Below, piece after piece: positions 49,298 through 62,016 of a DNA stretch of 64,000 bases. Both the position numbers and the translations under genes were made by a program. This DNA is from Pseudomonas thermotolerans DSM 14292 (GTDB lineage Bacteria; Pseudomonadota; Gammaproteobacteria; Pseudomonadales; Pseudomonadaceae): assembly GCF_000364625.1 (NCBI RefSeq), contig NZ_KB822613.1, positions 1 through 64,000 of the forward strand, read 5' to 3'. Below the pieces are notes generated by a model. That model saw nothing but the letters and a program-made list of their open reading frames with translations. It was not told the DNA's origin and did no database searches. Within the stretch, counting starts at the first letter, position 1. Each line of letters opens with the position of its first letter.

Positions 49298-49466
49298 CTC
49301 CCCTCCTGCCCCCTACGCACAAGTCACGACCGGATCCAGAATGCCGGAATCGGCGTCCGTCTGGTCAGGGCATGGCATTGCCCTCGTGAAGCTCGTGGCG
49401 GAACGCGATGGTCGAATCGGACTGCAGAAAGCCGACAGTCTTCGCATACCTGACGGCAAGCGGGAT

Positions 49467-49487
49467 GGCAGGCCCGGAACGCCTGCC
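49467..49487 (-). other. Hairpin after the 79-aa conserved protein gene
   Basis: GGCAGGC and GCCTGCC pair around a 7-nt loop, 11 bp beyond the gene's stop on the minus strand; no T run. The remainder of 49298-49466 shows nothing I can support. Confidence 0.45.
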
Positions 49488-49497
49488 AGTCAGCGCA

Positions 49498-49737
49498 TCA
49501 GTGCAGGACGCGCGGACCGTCCTCTTCGTCGTGCTCGAAGTCGCCCTCGGCCAGGCGGCCGGCCATCTGCACGCCGACGTTGAGCATGGCCTTGGCGACT
49601 TCCACGTGGTAGCCCTGCAGGAAGGCCTTGGCATCGCTGGAGAACTCCAGGGTCACCAGAGCCTCTTCGTCCTCGGCGCGGCGCAGGGCGATGCGACCAT
49701 CCGGCAGTTCAACGATTTCGAGAAAGGAAGTGGACAT
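49498..49737 (-). CDS. Small conserved acidic protein of unknown function
   Basis: The 79-aa protein reads MSTSFLEIVELPDGRIALRR, then an acidic stretch, and ends EGDFEHDEEDGPRVLH. It has no signal peptide, membrane segment or known motif. It corresponds by position to a conserved hypothetical in P. aeruginosa between sulA and topA. Together with the next gene upstream it may form a two-gene unit. Function unknown. Confidence 0.8.
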   Translation of the reverse strand: MSTSFLEIVELPDGRIALRRAEDEEALVTLEFSSDAKAFLQGYHVEVAKAMLNVGVQMAGRLAEGDFEHDEEDGPRVLH

Positions 49738-49800
49738 TCGGAATCTCCAGAAAATGCTGGGTGCGGCCGGCTTCGCCGGGCGCAGTGTCAGACAACCAAC

Positions 49801-50319
49801 TCAGCACTCACTGAGCGATTCGCGGAAACGCAGCACCAGCTGCTTGAGCTGCTGACGCCATTCCTCGAGGGTCTCGCGCGCCAGCGGCGGCGCCTCCTCG
49901 TCCAGGCTCACCGACTGGATCAGCGGCAGCGCAGGATCCACCTTGGCTGTCTTCGGCGCCCGGGGCGGCTGGAAGAGCGCGGCATGGGCGGCCAGCAGTT
50001 GGGCCAGCCAGGTTTCCGGCTGCTGCACCAGCTCGAGCAGCTCGGCCAGCTCGGGGGTCGGCGTGGCCTCCAGCACCGCCGGGGAGAGCAGCAGCTCGAC
50101 GCGCGGTACCCCAGCCTGGGGCAGGCGGTAGTAGCCGGCCACCTCGTGGCACAGGCCAAGCACCGCGCCGTAAAGGTGGAACAACGCCGCCTCGCGCTCG
50201 GCCTGAACCAGCGCCGGGACATTCATGGCCTGCCCCTCCTCCGCCCTCTTCCAGGCCTCGAGCGCCAGACCGGCGAAATAGATCTTCTGGTTGGTGCGGG
50301 TATAGAGTTCGTGGGCCAT
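49801..50319 (-). CDS. Conserved helical protein of unknown function (DUF6586-like)
   Basis: The 172-aa protein is predicted mostly helical (MAHELYTRTNQKIYFAGLAL, EREAALFHLYGAVLGLCHEV) with no signal peptide. The N-terminal Tyr/Asn/Gln-rich start and the C-terminal WRQQLKQLVLRFRESLSEC are typical of a family found next to topA in pseudomonads. Function is not known. It is 63 bp upstream of the 79-aa gene on the same strand, so they are likely co-transcribed. Confidence 0.82.
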   Translation of the reverse strand: MAHELYTRTNQKIYFAGLALEAWKRAEEGQAMNVPALVQAEREAALFHLYGAVLGLCHEVAGYYRLPQAGVPRVELLLSPAVLEATPTPELAELLELVQQPETWLAQLLAAHAALFQPPRAPKTAKVDPALPLIQSVSLDEEAPPLARETLEEWRQQLKQLVLRFRESLSEC

Positions 50320-50396
50320 CGCCGTGCCCTCCAGAACGAATTGGGTTCACTATACGCGCACCGGCGGACCTGCCGGCACGCGTTCATCCGGTCGCC

Positions 50397-52997
50397 TCAG
50401 CGCTTGTCCTCGACCTTCCACTGCTTACCGTCGTAGAAGGCGCGCCAGCCGGTGGGCTTGCCGTCCACCTCGGACTGCACGTACTGCTCCCTGGTCTTGC
50501 GGCTGAATCGGATGACCGCCGGGCGGCCTTCCGGGTCGCGCTGCGGCGCTTCCAGCAGATAGTGGTACTTGGGATCCAGCTCGTCGCGGTGCGGCAGCAG
50601 CTCGATCACCAGCGGCGCGCGGGTCTCGCGGTTCTTCGGGAACTGGCTGGCGGCCAGGAACAGACCGGAGGCGCCGTCACGCAGCACGTAGATGTCGTCG
50701 ACCTTCTCGCACTTCAGTTCGGGCATGCGGATAGGATCGATCTTCGGCGGCGCCGCCTCGCCGTTCTTCAGCAGCTTGCGGGTGTTCTTGCAGGTCGGGT
50801 TGGTGCAACCGAAGAACTTGCCGAAGCGCCCGGTCTTCAGCTGCATCTCGCTGCCGCACTTGTCGCATTCCAGGCTCGGGCCCTCGTAGCCCTTGATGCG
50901 GTAGTGGCCGTGCTCGATCTCGTAGCCCGCGCAGTCCGGGTTGTTGCCGCAGATGTGCAGCTTGCGGGTCTCATCGAGCAGGTAGGCATCCATCGCCGTG
51001 GTACAGATCGGACAACGTCGCTTGCCAAGCAGTACCCGGGATTCCGATTCGCCCTCGTCGTCGGCTGCAATCTCGTCGCCGGGGATCAGGTTGATGGTCG
51101 CCTTGCAGCGTTCCTTGGGCGGCAGGCTGTAGCCGGAGCAGCCGAGGAACACCCCGGTGGAGGCGGTGCGAATCATCATCGGCCGGCCGCACTCGCGGCA
51201 GGGAATGTCGGTAGGGGTCGGCAGGTTGGCGCGCATACCGTCATTGGCCGCCTCGGCCTGCTCCAGCTTGCGCTTGAAGTCGGCGTAGAACTCGTCGAGC
51301 AGGTTCTTCCACTCCCGGGCACCCTGGGCTACGTCGTCCAGATGCTCCTCCATGCGCGCGGTGAAGCCGTAGTCCATCAGGTTGGCGAAGCTCTCGTTGA
51401 GCCGCTCGGTGACGATGTCGCCCATCTTCTCAGCGTAGAAGCGCCGGTTGTGCACGGTGACGTAGCCGCGCTCCTGGATGGTGGAGATGATCGCCGCATA
51501 GGTGGACGGCCGGCCGATGCCGCGCTTCTCCAGCTCCTTGACCAGGCTGGCTTCCGAATAGCGGGCCGGCGGCTTGGTGAAGTGCTGGCTGGGGTCGAGC
51601 TCGAGCAGCTTGAGGCTTTCGCCCTCGCGCATGTCCGGCAGCACGTCGTCCTCGCCGGGCTTGCTCTGCTGCGGCAGCACCCTGGTGTAGCCGTCGAACT
51701 TGAGGATGCGGCCCTTGGCGCGCAGCTCGAACTCGCCGGCCTGCACGGTGACGCTGGTGGACAGGTATTCCGCCGGGGTCATCTGGCAAGCCACGAACTG
51801 GCGCCAGATCAGCTCGTAGAGGCGCTCGGCATCACGCTCCATGCCGGTTAGCTGGCCGGGGCGCAGGTTGACGTCGGAGGGACGGATCGCCTCGTGGGCC
51901 TCCTGAGCGCCCTCCTTGCTCGCATAGAAATTGGGCTTGGCGGGCAGATACTTCTGGCCGAACTCGCTCTCGATGAACCCGCGCGCCATGTTCAGGGCGT
52001 CCTGCGACAGGTTGGTCGAGTCGGTACGCATATAGGTGATGTAGCCGGCCTCGTAGAGGCGCTGAGCCATCATCATGGTCTTCTTCACGCCGAAGCCTAG
52101 GCGGTTGCTGGCCGCCTGCTGCAGGGTCGAGGTGATGAAGGGCGCCGAGGGCCGGCTGCTGGTCGGCTTGTCCTCGCGCTTGGTCACGCGGTAGCTGGAG
52201 GCCTTGAGCTTTTCCAGGGCGGCCATGGCCTGGGCCTCGTTCAAGGGTTTGAAGGCCTCGCCGTTCTGTCGTGCGACCTCGAATCGCGCCTTGTCGCCAC
52301 GGGCGGTCGCCAGGTCGGCGTGCACCTCCCAGTATTCTTCGGGGATGAAGGCGCGAATTTCCTTCTCGCGCTCCACCACCAGCTTCACCGCCACCGACTG
52401 CACGCGGCCGGCGGACAGGCCGCGGGAGATCTTCTGCCAGAGCAGCGGCGAGACCATGTAGCCCACCACGCGGTCGAGGAAACGACGCGCCTGCTGGGCG
52501 TTGACGCGGTTGATGTCCAGCTCGCCGGGCTTGGCGAAGGCCTCCTGGATGGCCTTCTTGGTGATCTCGTTGAACACCACGCGCTTGTAGCGGCTATCGT
52601 CGCCGCCGATGGCCTCGCGCAGGTGCCAGGCGATGGCCTCCCCTTCGCGGTCCAAGTCGGTGGCGAGGTAGATGGTGTCGGCATCCTTGGCCAGGCGCTT
52701 GAGCTCCTCGATGACCTTCTCCTTGCCGGGAAGGATCTCGTAGTGGGCCTGCCAGCCGTTCTCCGGGTCCACGCCCATGCGTGCGAACAACTGGCGCTTG
52801 GCCTTTTCCTTGGCGGACAGGGCCTTCTCTTCGGCCGCCTTGCCGCGCTTGGCCGGGGCCTTGGCGGCGCCCGATCCACTGGTCGGCAGGTCACGGATAT
52901 GGCCGATGCTCGACTTCACCACGTACTGGCTGCCCAGGTACTTGTTGATGGTCTTGGCCTTGGCCGGGGATTCCACGATGACCAGCGATTTGCCCAT
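50397..52997 (-). CDS. topA: DNA topoisomerase I
   Basis: The 866-aa type IA topoisomerase relaxes negative supercoils. The TOPRIM domain contains [13 protein letters not shown], the active-site Tyr is in [14 protein letters not shown], and three C-terminal zinc fingers are visible (CRECGRPM...[18 protein letters not shown]...[15 protein letters not shown]...CTNPTCKN). The start [15 protein letters not shown] has AGGA about 11 bp upstream. A long in-frame extension upstream is not used. The sigma70 promoter at 53189-53218 gives a leader of about 180 nt. Confidence 0.97.
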   Translation of the reverse strand: MGKSLVIVESPAKAKTINKYLGSQYVVKSSIGHIRDLPTSGSGAAKAPAKRGKAAEEKALSAKEKAKRQLFARMGVDPENGWQAHYEILPGKEKVIEELKRLAKDADTIYLATDLDREGEAIAWHLREAIGGDDSRYKRVVFNEITKKAIQEAFAKPGELDINRVNAQQARRFLDRVVGYMVSPLLWQKISRGLSAGRVQSVAVKLVVEREKEIRAFIPEEYWEVHADLATARGDKARFEVARQNGEAFKPLNEAQAMAALEKLKASSYRVTKREDKPTSSRPSAPFITSTLQQAASNRLGFGVKKTMMMAQRLYEAGYITYMRTDSTNLSQDALNMARGFIESEFGQKYLPAKPNFYASKEGAQEAHEAIRPSDVNLRPGQLTGMERDAERLYELIWRQFVACQMTPAEYLSTSVTVQAGEFELRAKGRILKFDGYTRVLPQQSKPGEDDVLPDMREGESLKLLELDPSQHFTKPPARYSEASLVKELEKRGIGRPSTYAAIISTIQERGYVTVHNRRFYAEKMGDIVTERLNESFANLMDYGFTARMEEHLDDVAQGAREWKNLLDEFYADFKRKLEQAEAANDGMRANLPTPTDIPCRECGRPMMIRTASTGVFLGCSGYSLPPKERCKATINLIPGDEIAADDEGESESRVLLGKRRCPICTTAMDAYLLDETRKLHICGNNPDCAGYEIEHGHYRIKGYEGPSLECDKCGSEMQLKTGRFGKFFGCTNPTCKNTRKLLKNGEAAPPKIDPIRMPELKCEKVDDIYVLRDGASGLFLAASQFPKNRETRAPLVIELLPHRDELDPKYHYLLEAPQRDPEGRPAVIRFSRKTREQYVQSEVDGKPTGWRAFYDGKQWKVEDKR

Positions 52998-53188
52998 GGA
53001 TCGGAAAATTCCTGAGTTGGAGAAATGAAAGGCGGGATACCGGGGAAACTGACGCGTTTCGAGCGAGCCGGACAAGGCGGGAAAGGCCGGAACAGTGCAG
53101 CCTGAAAGCCCAGGCGAACATTCCGGAACCCTTTTCCTTGCCTGATGCGGACGCGGTTGGAGCGAGACAGGTTCCCGAAAGGCACCGC

Positions 53189-53218
53189 TATATATAGTGG
53201 CGAGCGAGTCGAGGTCAA
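53189..53218 (-). promoter_or_regulatory. Sigma70 promoter of topA
   Basis: On the minus strand TTGACC (53213-53218) precedes a TATATATA tract (53189-53196) giving a TATATA -10 with a 16- or 18-bp spacer. The -10 lies in a 16-bp near-palindrome, CCGCTATATATAGTGG (53185-53200). The spacer 52998-53230 holds no gene. Confidence 0.55.
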
Positions 53219-53230
53219 GGTCGGCGCGCG

Positions 53231-53467
53231 TCAGCGGCCTCCCAGCGGGGACTCCTCGGCCCGTACCAAAGCAAAGCGCGGCACCGCCTGCCCGTCCACC
53301 TCGACGCTTTCCAGGAACATGCTCAGCGGTCGTACCCAGAGGCCGTAGTCGCCGTACAGAGCCTGGTAGACCACCACCTCCTCCTCGGTCTCGGAATGCC
53401 GGGCCGTGCCGAACACCCGGTATTCGGGGCCCTTGTAGTGACGGTAGAGGCCGGGTTGCAGGGACAT
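53231..53467 (-). CDS. DUF1653-family small protein
   Basis: The 78-aa protein carries the DUF1653 core: [40 protein letters not shown] and a closing ALV-R. It is a compact SH3-like fold without a signal peptide. The family's function is unknown. It is transcribed towards topA and lies between topA and fadA. Confidence 0.9.
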   Translation of the reverse strand: MSLQPGLYRHYKGPEYRVFGTARHSETEEEVVVYQALYGDYGLWVRPLSMFLESVEVDGQAVPRFALVRAEESPLGGR

Positions 53468-53495
53468 GGATCGCTCTCCTGATCGCTGGGTGGTG

Positions 53496-53526
53496 AAAAA
53501 CGAAAACCGGGGCGCTAGGCCCCGGT
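53496..53526 (-). terminator. Terminator of fadBA
   Basis: ACCGGGGC and GCCCCGGT pair around a 5-nt loop, and the minus-strand transcript continues TTTTCGTTTTT, 20 bp after the fadA stop. Confidence 0.85.
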
Positions 53527-53545
53527 CTTCCCCTCTCCTGGCGCG

Positions 53546-54736
<1,191 letters not shown>

Positions 54737-54740
54737 TCAA

Positions 54741-56888
<2,148 letters not shown>

Positions 56889-57046
56889 CAACTGATCTCC
56901 ACGGTATGGAAGCTGGACTTGTTACACGTCAGACGCCGTAGGCAACGGAAAATCCCGACGCAGAGCCTTCGAGAATAGTCCCATTACCCCGGCACACCCG
57001 CCGACGCGATATTCGGACGCCGATGAAGGCGAGCGCTCCCGACTGG

Positions 57047-57073
57047 CAAACGCTCATTTCATACGCCCGTTTG
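57047..57073 (-). promoter_or_regulatory. Two overlapping degenerate PsrA-type boxes upstream of fadB
   Basis: CAAACGCTCATTTC (57047-57060) and CATACGCCCGTTTG (57060-57073) each match (G/C)AAAC-N4-GTTT(G/C) with one mismatch and share one base, the same geometry as at psrA. The wider spacer 56889-57317 otherwise contains a CAGTCCC/GGGACT hairpin (57175-57193) and no gene. Confidence 0.65.
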
Positions 57074-57220
57074 ATTTGGGTGCGCACACCTTCGGGGAAA
57101 AGCTCGTGATTGTCAATCTTGACCGTTGGCGAACTGCCGGGGAAAGGAAAACCGCCAGGCTGATGAGCCGCCATCAGTCCCGTCGATGGGACTCTGGACG
57201 AGACGTGACGAATTTGTCGA

Positions 57221-57249
57221 TTGCGGTCACGAAATCTCACGGGTACATT
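57221..57249 (+). promoter_or_regulatory. Weak sigma70 promoter candidate for the 268-aa secreted protein
   Basis: TTGCGG (57221-57226) and TACATT (57244-57249) are 17 bp apart, 69 bp before the ATG. Two mismatches in each hexamer make it tentative. Confidence 0.35.
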
Positions 57250-57317
57250 CGTACAAGAACGCCGAGCCACGGCGGATAACAATAAGAATTCCCTGCTAGG
57301 GATGCGGAGTTGTACCC

Positions 57318-58124
57318 ATGACAAGACGTCTGCTGGCTCTCACGCTGGTCGCCCTGTTCCTGTATTTCTCCCCCACTGCCAACGCCGACACCGGCGAAGA
57401 CCTCCACAGGCTGCACCAGCTACGCCTCGCAGCCCAGAAGACCCTGGGCGACTTCTACATGTTCAACGGCATGGAGGGCGATCAGCGCTATGCGCAGAAG
57501 ATCGACGAAGCCCTGCAGGCGGCCCATGGCTACCTGCAGCAGATCGGCGCCATGCCCGGCGACGCCTCGCGCGCCCTGCGCGAACGTCTGGACGAGCAAT
57601 GGGCGGGCTACGAGTCCGCTCTCAACGTGCTGATCGGCCAGATCCGCAACCGGGGCTATCCGGAGCTGCAGCTGATCGCCGACCTGGCCGAGCGCAACCA
57701 GCAGCTGATGGAGCTGAGTGGCGAGCTGTACGAGCGGATCCAGCAGGAAAGCGGCAAGCCGGTGCCGCCACTGACCCAGCAGAGCCGCGCGCAGAGCCTG
57801 CTGATGCAGGCCATCGCGGTGGACTACGCCTCGCGCAGCGCCTCGGTGGGCGGCTCCTTCTTCGGCAACCCGGAGTCTGTGCGGCCGATCGATGAACTGG
57901 CCCGGGAGTTCGCCGGGCAACTGGAACGCATGACGAAGGCGCCGCAGAACAGCCCGCAGATCGCCCGGGACCTGGATAGCGTCAGCACCAAGTGGCGCTA
58001 CATCGAAAAGTCCCTGCGGAACTACAACCAGAACAGCGTCCCATTCCTGGTCAACAAGTACTCGGACAGCATCATCGAGGAACTGGAAACGGTTGCACAG
58101 CAGTACGCGGTCGCCAACCTCTGA
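57318..58124 (+). CDS. Secreted helical protein of unknown function
   Basis: The 268-aa protein begins with a signal peptide (LLALTLVALFLYFSPTANA, cut near ADT). The mature part is nearly all helical and charged, without cysteines or membrane segments; recognisable stretches are LRLAAQKTLGDFYMFNGMEG and VSTKWRYIEKSLRNYNQNSV followed by VPFLVNKYSDSIIEELE. It recalls the helical sensor part of type IV pilus chemotaxis receptors only loosely. Probably periplasmic; I do not recognise the function. It is divergent from fadBA. Confidence 0.8.
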   Translation: MTRRLLALTLVALFLYFSPTANADTGEDLHRLHQLRLAAQKTLGDFYMFNGMEGDQRYAQKIDEALQAAHGYLQQIGAMPGDASRALRERLDEQWAGYESALNVLIGQIRNRGYPELQLIADLAERNQQLMELSGELYERIQQESGKPVPPLTQQSRAQSLLMQAIAVDYASRSASVGGSFFGNPESVRPIDELAREFAGQLERMTKAPQNSPQIARDLDSVSTKWRYIEKSLRNYNQNSVPFLVNKYSDSIIEELETVAQQYAVANL

Positions 58125-58169
58125 GGGCACTCACGGCGGGCCTGCAACTGCCCGCTCCTCCGGGGTCGA

Positions 58170-58607
58170 TCAAGCCAGTGCGTCGAGCAGCGCGGCGATG
58201 CGGCGCAGGGTTTCGGCGTCGCCCCGTTCGCCCCAGTAGAGGGCGATCATCTGGCGATCCGCCTCGATCTTGTAGACATCCGCCGGCAGGCTGGCCAGGT
58301 GCTGGGCCAAGGTCTCATCCGTGCAGGGCTCGCCCCACTGGCTCACCCAGCGGCCGGCTTCCGGCTGCCAGTAGCACCAGGCGTCGGCGTGGCCGCTGCG
58401 GCGCGCCCGGGAGTACTGCGGGCAGGGGCTGGGCGGCGGGCCGGGCATCCAGTGCGGCCAGTCCTGCCGCGCCAGGTGCATGGCCAGGCCCATGCGTCGC
58501 GCCTCCAGGCGCAGGTTCATGCGCGCGTTCTGCCGCGCCGAGGGGCGCAGCCAGACCAGCGGGCTGAGCAGCAGAAAGAGCAGCGCGAGGATTATCCATG
58601 GGGCCAT
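58170..58607 (-). CDS. Membrane-anchored protein of unknown function
   Basis: The 145-aa protein has one N-terminal membrane segment (MAPWIILALLFLLLSPLVWL) followed by a basic region (RPSARQNARMNLRLEARR) and a cytosolic or periplasmic tail rich in Trp and Pro (DWPHWMPGPPPSPC). The layout resembles YajC but the sequence does not, and Pseudomonas homologues have sometimes been mislabelled so. Function unknown. Convergent with the 268-aa secreted protein. Confidence 0.75.
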   Translation of the reverse strand: MAPWIILALLFLLLSPLVWLRPSARQNARMNLRLEARRMGLAMHLARQDWPHWMPGPPPSPCPQYSRARRSGHADAWCYWQPEAGRWVSQWGEPCTDETLAQHLASLPADVYKIEADRQMIALYWGERGDAETLRRIAALLDALA

Positions 58608-58693
58608 CGGGGGAATTCCGCTGGCAAAAGACTGTTCAGGGCGGCGATGATGGCCATACTTGAATGCAACGACCCACCTTTCGAGGAACTTCC

Positions 58694-59134
58694 ATGACCT
58701 ATCGGCACATTCTGGTCGCGACCGACCTTTCCGAGGAATGCCACCCGCTGATGGAGCGCGCCCAGGCCCTGGCCCAGGCCACCGGCGCGCGGCTGTCGCT
58801 GGTGCACGTCATCGAACCCATGGCGATGGCCTTCGGCGGCGACGTGCCCATGGACCTGTCGCTGCTCCAGCAGCAGCAGTTCGATCAGGCCCGCGAACGC
58901 CTGGACAGCTTCGCCGGACGCTACCCCGAGCTGACCCCGGACAACCGCCACCTGGTCTACGGCCAACCGCGCCAGGAAATCCACCGCCTGGCCTCCGAAC
59001 AGGGCTGCGACCTGGTCATCGTCGGCAGCCACGGCCGCCACGGCCTGGCCCTGCTGCTCGGCTCCACGGCCAACGACGTGCTGCATGGCGCACCCTGCGA
59101 TGTCCTGGCCGTACGCCTGAAGAAACCCGAGTGA
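58694..59134 (+). CDS. Universal stress protein, UspA family
   Basis: The 146-aa single-domain protein starts MTYRHILVATDLSEECHPLM and carries the ATP-binding loop GSHGRHGLALLLGSTANDVL, fitting G-x2-G-x9-G(S/T). It therefore likely binds ATP. The ATG at 58694 has GAGG 9 bp upstream; an in-frame start ten codons earlier is less likely. It is convergent with the downstream Cys-containing protein across a strong hairpin. Confidence 0.92.
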   Translation: MTYRHILVATDLSEECHPLMERAQALAQATGARLSLVHVIEPMAMAFGGDVPMDLSLLQQQQFDQARERLDSFAGRYPELTPDNRHLVYGQPRQEIHRLASEQGCDLVIVGSHGRHGLALLLGSTANDVLHGAPCDVLAVRLKKPE

Positions 59135-59142
59135 CGGCCGCA

Positions 59143-59175
59143 CGGCTGCGCTCCAGTGCCCCCGGAGCGCAGCCG
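59143..59175. terminator. 12-bp-stem hairpin between convergent genes
   Basis: CGGCTGCGCTCC and GGAGCGCAGCCG pair perfectly around a 9-nt loop. There is no T run, but stem strength and position between two converging genes suggest bidirectional termination. Confidence 0.6.
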
Positions 59176-59190
59176 CCCGACTGAAACGGA

Positions 59191-59877
59191 TCATTCCAGG
59201 GATTCGCCGGCGCTCATCACCAGCGGGCGGATCTTCTGCAGCTGCGTCTCCAGTGAATAGGTGATGCTCGAGGACATCGAGAAGAAGGTCAGGAAGGCCT
59301 TGAGGTTCGAGTCGCCCTCGCAGGTGTCGTGAATCCGCTGCCAGAACGCCTGGTTGACCAGTTGCAGCTGCTGGAACACCCGCACCAGGCCCTTCAGCTC
59401 CCAGTCCGGGCGGCGCCCCTCGCGCAGGTTGAAGTACTGCCGCGCCAGGTACAGGGACACCGCGCGCAGCACGAACTCCTGGTTGCTGGCGAACGGCAGG
59501 TGGTTGTGGGCCATGGGCTTGAGCTTGGCAAGCATCGGGCAGGCGCTGGTGGCCATGATCACTCCAAGCAGCGCACGCAGCCCCTCCTCCAGACCGGTTT
59601 CCTTGTGGTAGTCACGCTCCGGGGTGCGCACCCAGACGCTGGCGCGCTGGAAGGCCGGCAGACCGCGAAAGTCCTCGATCACCCGGTGCAGGTCGAGGGC
59701 CGCCGGGCAGTGACTGTACTCCTCGCGGCCGAGCGGACAGTTGCTGCACTGCTGGTACTCCAAACGCGTCCAGGCCGGTGCGGCGGGGATCCGCTCGCGG
59801 TCGTAGACGCGCTCCAGCTCGATGCGGTAATTGAACTCGTAATCGCCGCCCAGGCTGATGCGGTACTCGATGGCCAT
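59191..59877 (-). CDS. Cysteine-motif protein of unknown function (DUF6901-like)
   Basis: The 228-aa protein begins MAIEYRISLGGDYEFNYRIE with a beta-rich first ~45 residues, then CSNCPLGREEYSHC (CxxC-x9-C) before PAALDLHRVIEDF, and a helical C-terminal half without membrane segments. The three cysteines and following His could bind zinc or an iron-sulfur cluster. Its GAGGAG ribosome-binding site overlaps the uup stop, so it is coupled to uup. Function unknown. Confidence 0.82.
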   Translation of the reverse strand: MAIEYRISLGGDYEFNYRIELERVYDRERIPAAPAWTRLEYQQCSNCPLGREEYSHCPAALDLHRVIEDFRGLPAFQRASVWVRTPERDYHKETGLEEGLRALLGVIMATSACPMLAKLKPMAHNHLPFASNQEFVLRAVSLYLARQYFNLREGRRPDWELKGLVRVFQQLQLVNQAFWQRIHDTCEGDSNLKAFLTFFSMSSSITYSLETQLQKIRPLVMSAGESLE

Positions 59878-59888
59878 TCCCCGTCTCC

Positions 59889-61802
59889 TCAACCTTCCAG
59901 TTCGGCCCAGCGCTCGAGCATGGCGTCCAGCTCCTCCTGCAGCTCCTGCAGGCGCTGCAGCGCGGCGGCGGTCTCGCTGGCCGGCCGCTGGTAGAAGGCC
60001 GGATCGGTGACCTCGGCATTCAGCGCGGCGATCTTCGCCTCCTGTTCCTCGATCAGCCCCGGCAGCGCTTCCAGCTCGCGCTGCAGCTTGTAGCTGAGCT
60101 TCTTCTTCGCGGGCTGCTCCTTGGCGGCGCTTTCGGCCCCGGCCGGAGCGGGCGCAGCGGCCGGTTTCTCGGGCTTCTCGACCTTTTCTTCGACCACCCC
60201 GAGGAGGCTCGGCGAACCGCCCTGGCGCAGCCAGTCCTGATAGCCGCCGACGTACTCGCGCACCCGGCCCCGGCCTTCGAACACCAGGGTGCTGGTCACC
60301 ACGTTGTCGAGGAAGGCCCGGTCGTGGCTGACCATCAGTACGGTACCGGGGAACTCCAGCAGGACTTCTTCCAGCAATTCGAGGGTTTCCACGTCCAGAT
60401 CGTTGGTCGGCTCGTCCAGCACCAGCAGGTTGGCCGGCTTGCTGAACAGCTTGGCGAGCAACAGGCGTGCCCGTTCGCCGCCGGACAGCGCCTTGACCGG
60501 GGTACGGGCACGCTGCGGACTGAACAGGAAATCGCCGAGATAGCTGAGCACGTGACGGTTCTGGCCATTGATGCTGATGAAGTCGCGGCCCTCGGCAATG
60601 TTGTCGATCACCGTCTTCTCGGGTTCCAGCTGGTGACGCAACTGGTCGAAATAAGCCACTTCCAGTCGCGTGCCGATCTCGATGCGCCCCTCAGTCGGCT
60701 GCAGCTCGCCGAGCAACAGCTTGAGCAGGGTGGTCTTGCCGGACCCGTTGGCGCCGAGCAGGCCGATACGGTCGCCGCGCTGGAGGATCAGGGAGAAGTC
60801 GTCGATCAGCTTGGGGCCGCCCGGGTGGGCGAAGCTGACGTGCTCGGCGACGATCACCTGCTTGCCGGACTTCTCCGCAGCCTCCAGCTGGATACTGGCC
60901 TTGCCCTGCCGCTCGCGACGCTCGGCGCGCTCCATGCGCATCGCCTTGAGAGCGCGCACGCGGCCCTCGTTGCGGGTGCGACGGGCCTTGATGCCCTGGC
61001 GGATCCAGGCCTCTTCCTGGGCCAGCTTCTTGTCGAACAGAGCGTTGGCGGCTTCCTCGGCAGCCAGCTGCTGTTCCTTGTGGACCAGAAAGCTGGCGTA
61101 GTCACCGTTCCAGTCGATCAGGTGGCCGCGGTCCAGCTCGAGGATACGGGTCGCCAGGTTCTGCAGGAAGGCACGGTCGTGGGTGATGAACAGCACCGCA
61201 CCGTTGAAGCCGAGCAGCGCCTCCTCCAGCCAGGCGATGGCACCGATGTCCAGGTGGTTGGTCGGCTCGTCGAGGAGCAGCAGGTCCGGCTCGGAGACCA
61301 GCGCCTGGGCCAGCAGCACGCGCCGCCGCCAGCCTCCGGAAAGCTCGGCCAGGATTTTGTCGGCCGGCAGCTGCAGGCGGCTCAGGATGCTTTCCACCAA
61401 CTGCTGCAGACGCCAGCCGTCGCGAGCCTCGAGGGCCTGCTGGACGCGGGTCAGCTTGGCCAGGTCGTCGTCGGAGCGGATGTGCTGGCTCAGGTGGTGG
61501 TATTCGGCGAGCAGCGCGCCCACCTCGGCCAAGCCCTCGGCCACCACGTCGAACACCGTGCGCTGGTCGGCGGCCGGCAGCTCCTGGGGCAGTTCGCCGA
61601 TCTTTAGCCCGGGCGCGCGCCAGATCTCGCCGTCGTCGGCTTGCTGGTCGCCCTTGACCAGACGCAGCAGACTGGACTTGCCGGTGCCGTTGCGGCCGAT
61701 GATGCAGACCCGTTCGCCACGAGCAATCTGCCAGGACACCCGGTCCAGCAAGGGCATGGCGCCGTAGGCCAGGGATACGTCGGTGAACTTGAGCAGGGTC
61801 AT
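59889..61802 (-). CDS. uup: Uup, ABC-F family ATPase
   Basis: The 637-aa protein has two ABC domains without membrane segments: Walker A GRNGTGKSSLLR and GANGSGKTTLLK, signatures LSGGWRRRVLLA and LSGGERARLLLA, Walker B LLLLDEPTNHLD and LLVLDEPTNDLD. The linker of ~80 residues and the C-terminal coiled coil (after an Ala/Pro-rich hinge near 545-570) are typical of Uup, which acts on ribosomes and branched DNA intermediates. GGAGG lies 6 bp before the ATG. The next gene is coupled downstream. Confidence 0.95.
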   Translation of the reverse strand: MTLLKFTDVSLAYGAMPLLDRVSWQIARGERVCIIGRNGTGKSSLLRLVKGDQQADDGEIWRAPGLKIGELPQELPAADQRTVFDVVAEGLAEVGALLAEYHHLSQHIRSDDDLAKLTRVQQALEARDGWRLQQLVESILSRLQLPADKILAELSGGWRRRVLLAQALVSEPDLLLLDEPTNHLDIGAIAWLEEALLGFNGAVLFITHDRAFLQNLATRILELDRGHLIDWNGDYASFLVHKEQQLAAEEAANALFDKKLAQEEAWIRQGIKARRTRNEGRVRALKAMRMERAERRERQGKASIQLEAAEKSGKQVIVAEHVSFAHPGGPKLIDDFSLILQRGDRIGLLGANGSGKTTLLKLLLGELQPTEGRIEIGTRLEVAYFDQLRHQLEPEKTVIDNIAEGRDFISINGQNRHVLSYLGDFLFSPQRARTPVKALSGGERARLLLAKLFSKPANLLVLDEPTNDLDVETLELLEEVLLEFPGTVLMVSHDRAFLDNVVTSTLVFEGRGRVREYVGGYQDWLRQGGSPSLLGVVEEKVEKPEKPAAAPAPAGAESAAKEQPAKKKLSYKLQRELEALPGLIEEQEAKIAALNAEVTDPAFYQRPASETAAALQRLQELQEELDAMLERWAELEG

Positions 61803-62016
61803 GGATGCCTCCGGAAACAGGAGGCGGATTCTACCCGAAGCCACGCCTCCATTGGTCCTTCCACCGCTCGCCGACGGCCGCAACCAGCTGTTTTTTCGGG
61901 GATTGCCAGGCGCGCAACGGTGCTTCCTCCGGGTCCGGGCAACGGCTAAGCTAGTCACCAGCGATGCCCGACAACCGTGCATCCCTCAGTCGCCTGTCTG
62001 AATTTCCGGAAGTCCC

